Of a stretch of 64,000 nt of DNA, positions 19,471 to 29,880 are shown one piece after another. Under the pieces are notes generated by a model. That model worked only from the letters and a program-made list of their open reading frames with translations, ran no database searches and was not told where the DNA came from. Position 1 is the stretch's first letter. Each line of letters begins with the position of its first letter. The position numbers and the translations under genes are program-made. The stretch covers positions 26,304 through 90,303 of the forward strand of contig NZ_NSKD01000010.1 in NCBI RefSeq assembly GCF_002286965.1, given 5' to 3'. Source of the stretch: Halovibrio salipaludis. Lineage in GTDB: Bacteria; Pseudomonadota; Gammaproteobacteria; Pseudomonadales; Oleiphilaceae.

Positions 19471-19923
19471 CGCTAGTTTGGGCCTTTTCGATGCTATACA
19501 GCTATCCCGACGCTAAAGCGAGCCGAGCTCACCAGCAGGGGCGTCCGCAGGCAGTAGCAAACACAAAGCCCTGAGCAGGAAGCGCACAGTTGGTCTTTCG
19601 TGGCTTTCATTGCTTTTATTTCTCCGGATAGTGCGTCATTACCGAGCATGGCCCAGTTATTGGATCTGCTTTATAAAGTACGGTATAACATATCTTTTTG
19701 AAAGCTTTCATGGATACAGTGGTGGCCACAAGCCTAGCCCTCTCGATATTGCCGGTACGTGAGATTCCACGGTGGCACGTCATCGGATTACATCGGAGGC
19801 AGGCTCAACACATAATTCACTGGGTGAGCGGCACCAAGAGGGTGCATGAGGATTCCGATAGTGGCTTTATCGAATCCTGAGAAACGCCGGCAAGTCCGGG
19901 GACCAAGCGCCGGTTGGTCGTTT
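19471..19923. other. Gene-free stretch between the IS3 element and the integrase
   Basis: These 450 bases hold no convincing coding frame. Near the integrase stop an inverted repeat (GACCAA / TTGGTC, about 19900-19918) could form a hairpin, but it lacks a T-run on the integrase transcript. The right end of the ISL3 copy was not recognised here. The base composition is more AT-rich than in the core genes, as in the rest of the island. Confidence 0.4.
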
Positions 19924-21126
19924 TCAGGTTTGCTTAAGTTCGTCCAGGTAATCCGCCCACCGCTGCATCATTTCCTGCCGCTCTTCGATCCATTGAGCAC
20001 GGTTGTACGCTCGACCGTGCACATCGGGGACTTTGTGGTCGAGCTGCATTTCAACAATATTTTCGGGGTACCCGAGGCGCTCTACCAGCATCGTCCGCGC
20101 CATTGCGCGAAATCCATGGGCCGTCATCTGTCCCTCGAATCCCAGCGTTTTTAGGGCCAGGTTGACCGTGTTCTCGGACATCGGTCGATTCGGTCTACCA
20201 CTCCCTGTGAACACGAACTCAAAGCGCCCTGTCAGTGGTAGTAGCTCCTCGAGGAGCGATATAGCCTGATTCGCAAGGGGAACCATGAGTGATGTGTTGT
20301 TTTTTGTTTTGGGGGCTATCCATTGGGCTCGTGTGAGATCCACATCCGACCAGCGCATTGTCCTTAACTCGCCTGGTCGCGTGAAAAGTAGGGCTGAAAG
20401 TTGAAGTGCCGCCCAAGTAGTTGGTTGGCCCCGGTAGCCCTCCATTGCCTTGAGCAACGGTATTACCTCATCAGGGGTTGCTAAAGCTGCAAAGTGTTCG
20501 GGCTTAGCTGAGGCGAGAACCCCTCTGAGGTCCCTGGTGACATCGGAGTTGGCCCGTCCTTCGCTCACAGCGTAGCGAAAGACGTTACTGATCAGTCCTT
20601 TAACGCGGTGGGCGTTGTCTGTGTACCCTTTTCTCTCAATGCGCCGGAGAACTTCCAGGACTTCGGGGGGTTGGATCTCGGCGATAGGGCGTTTCGCGAG
20701 CAATGGGAATACGTGATTACGAAGCCTGTTCCAGTTCTTCTTGGTGTATGTGGCTTCTTTTCTGGGCTTATGGATGGTTTCAAACCAGTCCCGCGCAACC
20801 GCCTCGAAGGTGTTGGCATTGCGTGCCTCCCGTTCCTGTTTCAATTTCGCGCGATGAACTTGGGGGTCTATGCCTTCTGCCAGTAGTTGGCGGGCCTCAT
20901 CCCGTCTAGCTCGAGCCTGCTTGAGTGACACATCGGGATATACGCCCAGAGCTAGCGTGCGTTCCTTTTGGTCAAAACGGTACTTTAGCCGCCAGTAGCG
21001 CCCATGACGTTGGACATGCAAATACATGCCACCACCGTCGGACAGTTTTTTGGTTCCGCCGAGGCGCTCAAACGTCGCTTTCTTGATGGCTGTGTCGTTT
21101 AGCTTGTTAAGTGCCCGTGTTGTCAC
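19924..21126 (-). CDS. int: P4-type tyrosine integrase
   Basis: This 400-aa recombinase has the N-terminal DUF4102-type arm domain (LNDTAIKKA to YPDVSLKQAR), a core-binding SAM-like domain (about 104-190) and the catalytic domain. The active-site residues are R250 in LLFTRPGELR, H337 and R340 in AHGFRAMART, H364 in LDHK and the nucleophile Y374 in RAYNRAQW. It lies 180 bases from the 3' end of the adjacent tRNA, the usual place for a P4-type integrase next to its attachment site. It is complete and could be functional. Confidence 0.93.
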   Translation of the reverse strand: MTTRALNKLNDTAIKKATFERLGGTKKLSDGGGMYLHVQRHGRYWRLKYRFDQKERTLALGVYPDVSLKQARARRDEARQLLAEGIDPQVHRAKLKQEREARNANTFEAVARDWFETIHKPRKEATYTKKNWNRLRNHVFPLLAKRPIAEIQPPEVLEVLRRIERKGYTDNAHRVKGLISNVFRYAVSEGRANSDVTRDLRGVLASAKPEHFAALATPDEVIPLLKAMEGYRGQPTTWAALQLSALLFTRPGELRTMRWSDVDLTRAQWIAPKTKNNTSLMVPLANQAISLLEELLPLTGRFEFVFTGSGRPNRPMSENTVNLALKTLGFEGQMTAHGFRAMARTMLVERLGYPENIVEMQLDHKVPDVHGRAYNRAQWIEERQEMMQRWADYLDELKQT

Positions 21127-21138
21127 AGTTTTTACCAG

Positions 21139-21193
21139 TTGGGGGTATAAGGGGTTCGGGTCTTTGGCGTTATACCCCCAATTATACCCCCAA
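21139..21193. repeat. 12-base repeats upstream of the integrase, possible arm-type sites
   Basis: TTATACCCCCAA occurs twice in direct tandem (21170-21181 and 21182-21193) and once inverted (21139-21150, TTGGGGGTATAA). They lie between the tRNA 3' end and the integrase start, where integrase arm sites and the int promoter are expected. They may bind the N-terminal arm domain of the integrase or a repressor. Confidence 0.55.
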
Positions 21194-21306
21194 GTTATTG
21201 CGTGTCCACTGGGGTCTATCGATGTCTATGGGCGTCTCGGAAGTGGTGTAAATGTCTGTATTTTTTACGGTTTATGGATCTGGGTAGATTTTAGTGGAAG
21301 GGAGGG

Positions 21307-21383
21307 TGGTGGGCCTGGCTGGACTCGAACCAGCGACCAAAGAATTATGAGTTCTCTGCTCTGACCAACTGAGCTACAGGCCC
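21307..21383 (-). tRNA. tRNA with CAU anticodon, probably tRNA-Ile2 (lysidine type); island attachment site
   Basis: The 77-base minus-strand sequence folds as a tRNA with a seven-pair acceptor stem (GGGCCTG / CAGGCCC), a D-arm AGCTCAGTTGGTCAGAGC, the anticodon loop CTCATAA, a T-arm GGTTCGAGTCC and an encoded ACCA end. CAU could be Met or Ile2. Acceptor pairs C4-G69 and C5-G68, used by TilS, and the TTGGTCGCTGG variable/T-stem region resemble E. coli ileX, which also lies near rpoD. I therefore prefer Ile2. The integrase gene faces its 3' end. Confidence 0.85.
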
Positions 21384-21393
21384 GGAAAGGGAA

Positions 21394-21436
21394 GGTGCGG
21401 GCGCCATTCTAGCCGGAGCGGCTGGCGCCCGCCACC
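21394..21436 (-). terminator. GC-rich hairpin downstream of rpoD
   Basis: GCGGGCGCC (21397-21405) and GGCGCCCGC (21424-21432) form a nine-pair stem with an 18-base loop just after the rpoD stop and before the tRNA. There is no strong T-run. It probably ends or attenuates the rpsU-dnaG-rpoD transcript. Confidence 0.45.
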
Positions 21437-21440
21437 CGGG

Positions 21441-23291
<1,851 letters not shown>

Positions 23292-23454
23292 AGTCACCCT
23301 TTGGGCTCGGTATTGTCTGGGGCAAGATGAATCGAGCATTATAGCCACGACTCATCCGTTCTGCCAGTCAGTGGATTCCGCTATCGGCTGTCACTTCGGC
23401 CACCAGCTGCCCGCTTAATCTGGGGACGACACCGCCGGATTTCAATGCTTCGTT

Positions 23455-25197
23455 TCAGTGTGTATCCCGCAGGCGGTTCTCACGCAGGCGCTGGAGCTCC
23501 TGGCGTTCTTCTTCGGTAAGCTCGCTGGGCTTGCGCCCGGCCAGGATCTCGCTCGCCTGCCGGGCCTGCTGTCGGGAACGTGCACGGCCGAGCATATGCC
23601 GCGCATCCGCAAGCAGTGGTTCGTGTTCCGGGAAGTGCTCGATACGGTTGAACAGCCCCGCGAAGCGCTCCCGGGCCGGCGCGGAGAAAGCCATTTCCGC
23701 CAGCAGGGTACTGCGCGACTCAATCCCGCTCTCGAGGATCCATTGCGCGAATGCATGGGCGGAAGGGTAATGGCTGGCCGCCTGCGGTACGGCTGTCACC
23801 TCGGAGGCCAGCGGTGGCTCGTAATAGAGCGCCAGGGCCAGCAGGGTATCCCGGTCCAGCGCCATGGCCGGCTGGCCGGCGTGTTGTTGCTGTACATGGT
23901 GGGGCTGGTCGGCACTGTTGCCGCGCCTGTCGCCCCGGCCACCGGGTGAGCGGCGGGTCAGGCGCTGGAGTTCTTCCCAGAGTGCATCCCGGATGGCGGA
24001 ACGGGGCATGCGACGAAGCATGGGTTCCACGCGGCTGCGCAGCTCCCCCCGGTGCTCGGCCAGACTGAGGTCCAGGCCTTCACCCTGGCGCTCGAACAGC
24101 ATGCGGGACAGCGGCGTGGCCGCCTCCATGCGCCGGCTGAATGCCTCACCGCCCTCGGTGCGCACCAGTGAATCCGGATCCTCGCCTTCCGGCAGCATCA
24201 GGAACTGGATGTGCATGCCATCTTCGAGCATGGCCAAGAGGTTCTCCATGGCCCTGTCCGCGGCGCGATAGCCGGCAGTGTCCCCGTCAAAGCAGAAGAT
24301 CAGGTGGTGCGAGGCGCGCAACAGGGTCTGGAGGCTCTCTTCGTTGGTGGCTGTGCCTGAGGCCGCCACCGCATTGCCGATGCCCATCTGCGCCAGAGCG
24401 ATGACGTCCATGTAGCCTTCCACCACCAGCAGTGAATCCAGCTGGCGCGAGGCCTGGCGGGCCTCGTAGAGCCCGTAGATCTCACGGCTCTTGTGGTAGA
24501 CCTCGGATTCCGGGGAGTTGATGTACTTGGCCTTGTCATCGCCCAGGGTGCGCCCGCCAAAGGCGATGGTGCGGCCCCGGGTGTTGCGGATGGGGAACAT
24601 CAGCCGGTTGCGGAAGAGATCCCGGACCTGGCCGTTGCGCTCGTTCAGGGCCTTGACCGTGAGCAGGGCGCTGCGGGTTTCACCATTCACCCGTTTGGCC
24701 AGGGCGTCCCCTTCCGGCGGTGCGAACCCGAGGGCGAAGCGCTCGATCATGTCCTCGCTGACGCCGCGGTTGGCCAGGTAATCCCGTGCCAGGCTGCTCC
24801 AGGGGTGATTCCGTAGGGAGTCGCGGTAGAAGCGGGTGGCTTCCTCAAGGGCGCCGGTCAGACTCTGGCTGCGCTTCATGGTTTCGCGGGTCGCCTGGTC
24901 GTAGGGCACTTCGAGACCCAGGTGGGCGGCCAGCGCCTCGACGGCTTCGGTGAAGCTCTGGTTCTCGTATTCCTGCAGGAACGCAATGGCATCGCCGTGG
25001 GCGCCACAGCCGAAACAGTGGTAGAAACCCCTGTCCGGGCGGACATTGAAGGATGGCGTACGTTCGTCGTGGAAAGGGCAGCAGGCTTTGTAGTTGCCGC
25101 CGGATTTCTTCAGGGGGATGCGCTGGCCAATGATCTCGGCCAGATCGACCCGGTCGCGCAGGGTCTCAATGAAGGTCTGGGGGATCATGCCGGCCAT
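23455..25197 (-). CDS. dnaG: DNA primase
   Basis: This 580-aa primase makes RNA primers for lagging-strand synthesis. It shows the zinc-binding domain (CCPFHDERTPSFNV to HCFGCGAHGDA), the RNA-polymerase core with EGYMDVIAL in the TOPRIM fold and DGDTAGYRAADRA, and a C-terminal DnaB-binding helical domain. A low-complexity Arg/Gly/Gln linker separates core and tail. The start MAGMIPQTF at 25197 is chosen because GGGGA lies about ten bases upstream. It lies between rpsU and rpoD as in E. coli. Confidence 0.96.
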   Translation of the reverse strand: MAGMIPQTFIETLRDRVDLAEIIGQRIPLKKSGGNYKACCPFHDERTPSFNVRPDRGFYHCFGCGAHGDAIAFLQEYENQSFTEAVEALAAHLGLEVPYDQATRETMKRSQSLTGALEEATRFYRDSLRNHPWSSLARDYLANRGVSEDMIERFALGFAPPEGDALAKRVNGETRSALLTVKALNERNGQVRDLFRNRLMFPIRNTRGRTIAFGGRTLGDDKAKYINSPESEVYHKSREIYGLYEARQASRQLDSLLVVEGYMDVIALAQMGIGNAVAASGTATNEESLQTLLRASHHLIFCFDGDTAGYRAADRAMENLLAMLEDGMHIQFLMLPEGEDPDSLVRTEGGEAFSRRMEAATPLSRMLFERQGEGLDLSLAEHRGELRSRVEPMLRRMPRSAIRDALWEELQRLTRRSPGGRGDRRGNSADQPHHVQQQHAGQPAMALDRDTLLALALYYEPPLASEVTAVPQAASHYPSAHAFAQWILESGIESRSTLLAEMAFSAPARERFAGLFNRIEHFPEHEPLLADARHMLGRARSRQQARQASEILAGRKPSELTEEERQELQRLRENRLRDTH

Positions 25198-25219
25198 GGT
25201 TCCGGTCCCCAAAGCAGGA

Positions 25220-25240
25220 ACGCCCGCTCGAGGCGGGCGT
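25220..25240 (-). terminator. Hairpin between rpsU and dnaG (attenuator)
   Basis: ACGCCCGC (25220-25227) pairs with GCGGGCGT (25233-25240) across a five-base loop. It lies just after the rpsU stop. In E. coli a partial terminator at this place lowers dnaG expression relative to rpsU, and this hairpin sits in the same position. It lacks a long T-run, which fits partial termination. Confidence 0.55.
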
Positions 25241-25248
25241 CCGGGTGA

Positions 25249-25464
25249 TCAGTAATAGCGCTCGAAGCGCTTCTGTTCACGCTGCAGTTTCTTGAGATGA
25301 CGCTTCACCGCCGCGGCTCGCTTGCGCTTGCGCACCTCGGTGGGCTTCTCATAGTGCTCACGACGACGCACTTCCGAAAGAACCCCCGCTTTTTCACAGG
25401 AGCGCTTGAAGCGGCGAAGGGCCACGTCAAACGGTTCGTTATCTCTCACTTTCACAGCGGGCAT
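25249..25464 (-). CDS. rpsU: 30S ribosomal protein S21
   Basis: This 71-aa basic protein ([20 protein letters not shown] start, [18 protein letters not shown] tail ending RFERYY) is full length for bS21. bS21 helps mRNA recruitment on the small subunit. It heads the rpsU-dnaG-rpoD operon and is divergent from tsaD, with about 157 bases between the starts for both promoters. Confidence 0.97.
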   Translation of the reverse strand: MPAVKVRDNEPFDVALRRFKRSCEKAGVLSEVRRREHYEKPTEVRKRKRAAAVKRHLKKLQREQKRFERYY

Positions 25465-25621
25465 GCGAAATCACCTACCTTAAAATCCGTTGTCAGATTG
25501 ATGCTCTAAAGGCACTGCCTTTTCAGGATCCGCAAGTCTACGCATTCGATCCGGTGCTGTAAAGAGAGGGCGTGGCTTTCCGCTCTGGTACACTGTGCGC
25601 GTTCTTCAGGAAGCGGTGATC

Positions 25622-26683
25622 ATGCGCGTACTCGGTATAGAAACCTCCTGCGACGAAACCGGCATTGCCCTCTACGACAGCAATGACGGTCTGTTGGCCC
25701 ATGCCCTGCACAGCCAGGTGGCGGCGCATGCCGCCTACGGTGGCGTGGTGCCGGAACTGGCGTCCCGCGATCACATCCGCCGGCTGCTGCCTCTGTGTGA
25801 GCGCGTCCTCGATGAGGCCGGCTGTGGCCGGGAGGACATCGACGCCATTGCCTACACCGCCGGCCCCGGGTTGATCGGCGCGCTGCTGGTGGGCAGTACC
25901 TTTGCCCACGGACTGGCGCGCGGGCTGGATGTGCCGGTGCTCGGCGTCCATCACATGGAGGGGCACCTGCTGGCCCCCATGCTGGAGGAGCGGGCGCCGG
26001 CGTTCCCCTTTATAGCCCTGCTGGTGTCCGGCGGGCATACCCAGCTGGTGAAGGTTGAAGCACTCGGGCGCTATGAGCTGCTGGGTGAGTCCGTGGATGA
26101 CGCGGCCGGGGAGGCCTTCGACAAGGCGGCACGCATGCTGGGCCTGGGCTATCCCGGTGGGCCGGCGGTGGCGAAGATGGCGCTTTCCGGAACCCCGGGG
26201 CGTTTCCGTTTTCCGCGGCCGATGACCAGCAAGCCGGGGCTGGATTTCAGCTTCAGTGGCCTCAAGACCTACACCCGCAATACGCTGCGTGACGAAGCGG
26301 GCCCTGAGGGTGCGGACGAGACCCTGCGCGCGGACGTGGCCCTGGCTTTTGAGCAGGCCGTGGTGGATACGCTCGCGATCAAGTGTCGTCGGGCCATGGA
26401 GCAGACCGGAGTGCGGCGTCTGGTGGTGGCAGGCGGTGTCGGTGCCAACCGGGCGCTGCGGGAGCGGCTGACGGCGCTTGAGGGAAGCCATCAGGCGGAA
26501 CTGTTCTTCCCGCGCCTGGATTTCTGCACGGACAACGGCGCGATGATCGCCTATGCCGGCCATGAGCGATTGGTTGCTGGGCAGCGGGATGGCACCGAGA
26601 TGCTGGCCGTGCCGCGTTGGCCCCTGACCGAATTGCCCGGGCTGGAGGAAGTCCGCCTCGAGGGCCTGCGCCAGACCGTGTGA
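25622..26683 (+). CDS. tsaD: tRNA N6-threonylcarbamoyladenosine transferase subunit TsaD
   Basis: This 353-aa protein transfers the threonylcarbamoyl group to A37 of ANN-decoding tRNAs. It has the Kae1/TsaD ASKHA fold, starts [19 protein letters not shown], and contains the metal site [10 protein letters not shown] (the two histidines of HxEGH), the loop VSGGHTQLV and [10 protein letters not shown] near the end. I use the ATG at 25622; the one at 25595 would add nine unusual residues. It ends three bases before the convergent plsY stop. Confidence 0.96.
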   Translation: MRVLGIETSCDETGIALYDSNDGLLAHALHSQVAAHAAYGGVVPELASRDHIRRLLPLCERVLDEAGCGREDIDAIAYTAGPGLIGALLVGSTFAHGLARGLDVPVLGVHHMEGHLLAPMLEERAPAFPFIALLVSGGHTQLVKVEALGRYELLGESVDDAAGEAFDKAARMLGLGYPGGPAVAKMALSGTPGRFRFPRPMTSKPGLDFSFSGLKTYTRNTLRDEAGPEGADETLRADVALAFEQAVVDTLAIKCRRAMEQTGVRRLVVAGGVGANRALRERLTALEGSHQAELFFPRLDFCTDNGAMIAYAGHERLVAGQRDGTEMLAVPRWPLTELPGLEEVRLEGLRQTV

Positions 26684-26686
26684 TGC

Positions 26687-27268
26687 TCAGAGGTGGCTTT
26701 CACTGCCCTGTGCCAGCCGGACAAGGTTGTCGCGGTGGCGGACGAACAGCACCAGGGCAATGACCAAGAAGACCCCGGTATGGGGTGGGTTGAGCAGGAA
26801 CGCGAAAACCGGACCGCTGCCGGCGGCGACGATGGACGCCAGGGAGGCGATGCGCCACTGCCGGAAAACAAGCAGCCAGATGAGCGCCATGGTGAGAATG
26901 GTGCCGGCGGCCAGCGCCAGCCCTGTGCCGAGGGTGGTGGCAACGCCCTTGCCGCCCCGGAAGCGCGAAAACGCCGGCAGCATGTGCCCGGCTATAGCGG
27001 CCAGGGCAACCGCCGCCTGGGTGGCGGGGCTGACATCCAGATACTGGGCCAGGGTAACCGGCGCCCAGCCCTTGAGGGCGTCGCCCAGCAGCGTGAGCCC
27101 GGCCGGCCCGGGGCCGGCAATCCGGTACACATTGGTGGCACCGGGGTTTCGGGAGCCATAGAGGTGGGGCGGCGGTGCATTGAGCAGCTGGCAGACCAGG
27201 GGCGCGAACAGGATCGAGCCACTGAGGTAGCCCAGTGCACAGAGCAAGAGTGCGAACAGCAGTTCCAT
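26687..27268 (-). CDS. plsY: Glycerol-3-phosphate acyltransferase PlsY
   Basis: This 193-aa multi-pass membrane enzyme adds acyl from acyl-phosphate to glycerol-3-phosphate at the start of phospholipid synthesis. The three conserved motifs are visible: GSRNPGATNVYR (motif 1), FRGGKGVATTLGT (motif 2) and a C-terminal VRHRDNLVRLAQG-type segment. Five hydrophobic helices cover most of the chain. It lies between tsaD and folB in the common gammaproteobacterial order. Confidence 0.95.
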   Translation of the reverse strand: MELLFALLLCALGYLSGSILFAPLVCQLLNAPPPHLYGSRNPGATNVYRIAGPGPAGLTLLGDALKGWAPVTLAQYLDVSPATQAAVALAAIAGHMLPAFSRFRGGKGVATTLGTGLALAAGTILTMALIWLLVFRQWRIASLASIVAAGSGPVFAFLLNPPHTGVFLVIALVLFVRHRDNLVRLAQGSESHL

Positions 27269-27325
27269 CGAAGGCCCTGAACCGTAATCGGGCCTTCAGG
27301 ATAATGGATCAACCCGGGAGTTGGA

Positions 27326-27682
27326 ATGGATAGCGTTTTCATTGAACGGCTGGCCGTTGAGGCTGTTATCGGCGTCCTGGACTGGGAGCGGGCGGTGACC
27401 CAGCGTCTGCTTGTGGATCTGGACCTCCGCTGGGATAATCGCGCGCCGGCTGCCGGGGACGACCTGACACTGGCACTGGACTACGCGGCGGTGTCCGAGG
27501 CCGTGGCGCAGTGCCTCAGGGAAGGGCGGTTCCGCCTGCTTGAAACGGCGGCGGAGCGGCTCGCGGCCATGCTGGCGGATGATTTCGGCGTCGGCTATCG
27601 GCGTATTGTGCTGCGCAAGCCCGGTGCCGTTCCCGGGGCTGAGGCCGTGGGCGTGGTGGTGGAACGGGGAGAAGGTGAATGA
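27326..27682 (+). CDS. folB: Dihydroneopterin aldolase
   Basis: This 118-aa enzyme of folate synthesis cleaves dihydroneopterin to hydroxymethyl-dihydropterin and glycolaldehyde. Typical elements are the start DSVFIERLAVEAVIGVLDWER, the LDLDLRWDNRAPAAGDDLTLALDYAAV-like substrate region and the C-terminal lysine (VLRKPGAVPGAEAVGV). It overlaps the folK-like gene by four bases (ATGA), so the two are coupled, and it is divergent from plsY. Confidence 0.94.
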   Translation: MDSVFIERLAVEAVIGVLDWERAVTQRLLVDLDLRWDNRAPAAGDDLTLALDYAAVSEAVAQCLREGRFRLLETAAERLAAMLADDFGVGYRRIVLRKPGAVPGAEAVGVVVERGEGE

Positions 27683-28191
27683 ATCGGGTCTACATCAGTA
27701 TCGGCTCCAACCAGAACACCGTGGTGAACGTCCGCGCCGCGCTGGATGCCCTTTCAGCCCGCTTCGGCGAGCTGGCCATCTCTTCTGTCTATGAGAGCGA
27801 GGCGGTGGGCTTTGAGGGTGAGAACTTCCTGAACCTCGTGGTTGCCCTGAACACCGACGAACCCGTGGGGCCGCTGGCGGAATGGCTCAAGCAGGTCGAG
27901 GATGACAATGGCCGGGAGCGCAACCGGCCCCGCTTCAGCTCCCGGACCCTGGATCTGGACGTGCTTACCTATGGGGATCTGGTGGGGACCATTGATGGTG
28001 TGGAACTGCCCCGCTCCGAAATCCTGAGTAACGCCTTTGTGCTCCAGCCCCTGGCCGAGATTGCGCCGGATGAGCGGCATCCGGTCAGCGGGGAGCGCTA
28101 CGCGGACCTGTGGCAGTCGTACGAGCGTGACCAGCGCCTCTGGCCCATCGAGTTCCACTGGCAGGGCCGGCGGATCTCACCGCGAACCTGA
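27679..28191 (+). CDS. HPPK (FolK) paralogue with altered active site
   Basis: This 170-aa protein has the HPPK fold (VYISIGSNQNTVVNV start, SSRTLDLDVLTYGD with the two metal-binding Asp D92 and D94). The loop equivalent to E. coli VPHYDMKNRGF reads LPRSEILSNAF, so the positions of H115 and R121 are Arg112 and Asn118. A canonical folK lies 4 kb away (31583-32071). Pseudomonas has a similar extra copy next to folB. It may have reduced or different pyrophosphokinase activity. It converges with pgi, with a 15-base overlap at the 3' ends. Confidence 0.8.
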   Translation: MNRVYISIGSNQNTVVNVRAALDALSARFGELAISSVYESEAVGFEGENFLNLVVALNTDEPVGPLAEWLKQVEDDNGRERNRPRFSSRTLDLDVLTYGDLVGTIDGVELPRSEILSNAFVLQPLAEIAPDERHPVSGERYADLWQSYERDQRLWPIEFHWQGRRISPRT

Positions 28192-29859
28192 ACCGCTGCC
28201 CTGTGCCGCCCGGAAACGGGCAATCTGGCCGGCAGTGGCGCTGTCGAAGGCCATGTCGGTATCCGGCTCACCGTTCAGGGCGGGCAGGATCTGCCCACCG
28301 ATTTCCTTCCCCAGTTCAACCCCCCACTGATCAAACGGATTGATGCGCCAGATGGCTGCCTGGACAAAGGTCCGGTGTTCGTACAGCGCAATCAGTGCGC
28401 CCAGCGTGGCCGGTTCCAGCCGCTCCATGGTGAGCAGGTTACTGGGGCGGTTGCCGGGGATGGCCCGGTGGGGTGCCAGGCGCTGGGCCTCGTCTTCCGC
28501 CATGCCTTCCGCGATCATCGCCGCGCGCACTTCCTGTTCCGTGCGCCCGAGCATGAGGGCCCGGGCCTGGGCCAGGCAGTTGGCCGCCAGCATGGCGTGA
28601 TGGCCATCCGCGGGGTTGTGGCTGGTCAGTGGCAGGATGAAATCCACCGGTACCAGCCGCGTGCCCTGGTGGAGCAGCTGGTGGTAGGCGTGCTGGCCGT
28701 TGACCCCGGGGCCACCCCAGATGACGGGGCCGGTGTGGTGGCTGACCGGGCTGCCGTCCAGGCATACGCTCTTGCCGTTGCTCTCCATGTCCAGCTGCTG
28801 GAGGTGCTCCGGAAGGTGGCGCAGGTAGTGGTCGTAGGGGATAACGGCCTGGGATTCCGCGCCGAAGCCGTGCATATACCACAGCCCCATCAGTCCCATG
28901 AGCATGGGCATGTTCTGTTCCGGGGGCGCCTGCTGGAAGTGCTGGTCCATGGCATGGGCGCCGGCCAGCAGCTCCCGGAACCGCGGCATGCCCACGGCCA
29001 GGGCCACCGGCAGGCCAATCGCCGACCACAGGGAATAGCGTCCGCCGACCCAGTCCCACATGGGAAAGATGCTGTCCCCGGCGATGCCGAAATCCCGGGC
29101 ACGGTCCGCATTGGCGGTAACGGCGGCGAAATGATGCTGGACGGTGGTTTCGGTGCCGCCGCCGTGCAGGAACCATTGGCGTGCCACGCGGGCGTTGGCC
29201 AGGGTTTCCTGGGTGGTGAAGGATTTGGACTGGACCAGGAACAGGGTGGTCGCGGGATTGAGTCCGGCCAGGGCCTCCCGGATGTCGCTGCCGTCCACAT
29301 TGGCCACGTAGTGGCAGCGTGGATGTTCGGACTGGAAGGGCGTCAGGGCTTCTGTTGCCGTCAGCGGACCCAGATAGGAGCCGCCGATGCCGATGCTGAC
29401 CACGTCCGTGATGGTGTCGCCGTTCATGCCTCGCCACTCGCCTCCGCGGACGGTGTTGGTGAAGATCTCCATGCGCTCCAAGGTCGCCTGGATGGCGGGC
29501 ATGATGTTCTCTCCGTCCACCTTGACCGGCTGGTCCTGTGGTTGACGCAGTGCGGTGTGAAGGGCGGGCCGGTTCTCCGTGGTGTTGAGCTGTTCGCCAC
29601 GGAACAGCGCGTCGACCCGTTCCGGCAGACCACGACCCCGGGCCAGGTCGGCCAGCAGACCGAGGGTCTGGTCGGTTACGCGGTTGCGGGAGTAATCCAG
29701 GGTGAGGCCGGCGGCCTCGAGCGTCATGCGTGGGTAGCGCTGAGCGTCCTGCTGGAAGAGTTCCCGCAGCGGCAGGCCTTCCAGCTGTGCCCGGTGATTC
29801 ATCAGCGCGGACCACTCGGGCGTTTCCATGAGTGGTGGCAGGGATTGCTGCTCGGTCAC
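28177..29859 (-). CDS. pgi: Glucose-6-phosphate isomerase
   Basis: This 560-aa enzyme interconverts glucose-6-phosphate and fructose-6-phosphate. The two PGI signatures are clear: the phosphate-binding GIGGSYLGP and the second motif with GKSVCLDG and GPGVNGQHAYHQLLHQGT, plus the C-terminal FDQWGVELGK with the catalytic lysine. The length is normal. It is the last gene of the pcnB-folK-panB-panC-pgi run, 21 bases after panC. panD, found between panC and pgi in Pseudomonas, is missing here. Confidence 0.96.
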   Translation of the reverse strand: MTEQQSLPPLMETPEWSALMNHRAQLEGLPLRELFQQDAQRYPRMTLEAAGLTLDYSRNRVTDQTLGLLADLARGRGLPERVDALFRGEQLNTTENRPALHTALRQPQDQPVKVDGENIMPAIQATLERMEIFTNTVRGGEWRGMNGDTITDVVSIGIGGSYLGPLTATEALTPFQSEHPRCHYVANVDGSDIREALAGLNPATTLFLVQSKSFTTQETLANARVARQWFLHGGGTETTVQHHFAAVTANADRARDFGIAGDSIFPMWDWVGGRYSLWSAIGLPVALAVGMPRFRELLAGAHAMDQHFQQAPPEQNMPMLMGLMGLWYMHGFGAESQAVIPYDHYLRHLPEHLQQLDMESNGKSVCLDGSPVSHHTGPVIWGGPGVNGQHAYHQLLHQGTRLVPVDFILPLTSHNPADGHHAMLAANCLAQARALMLGRTEQEVRAAMIAEGMAEDEAQRLAPHRAIPGNRPSNLLTMERLEPATLGALIALYEHRTFVQAAIWRINPFDQWGVELGKEIGGQILPALNGEPDTDMAFDSATAGQIARFRAAQGSGSGSR

Positions 29860-29880
29860 TGGCTCGTCTCCCTGAGCGAT

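Noticed and set aside
21307..21383. tRNA-Met as the identity of the CAU tRNA
   Set aside because: C4-G69 and C5-G68 in the acceptor stem, the resemblance to ileX and its position near rpoD favour tRNA-Ile2, although modification cannot be read from DNA.
25538..26563. Long minus-strand frame across tsaD
   Set aside because: It is the antisense shadow of tsaD in GC-rich DNA; the composition is His/Gln/Arg-rich with no fold pattern. The same applies to the long antisense frames over rpoD, pgi, cusA and copA.
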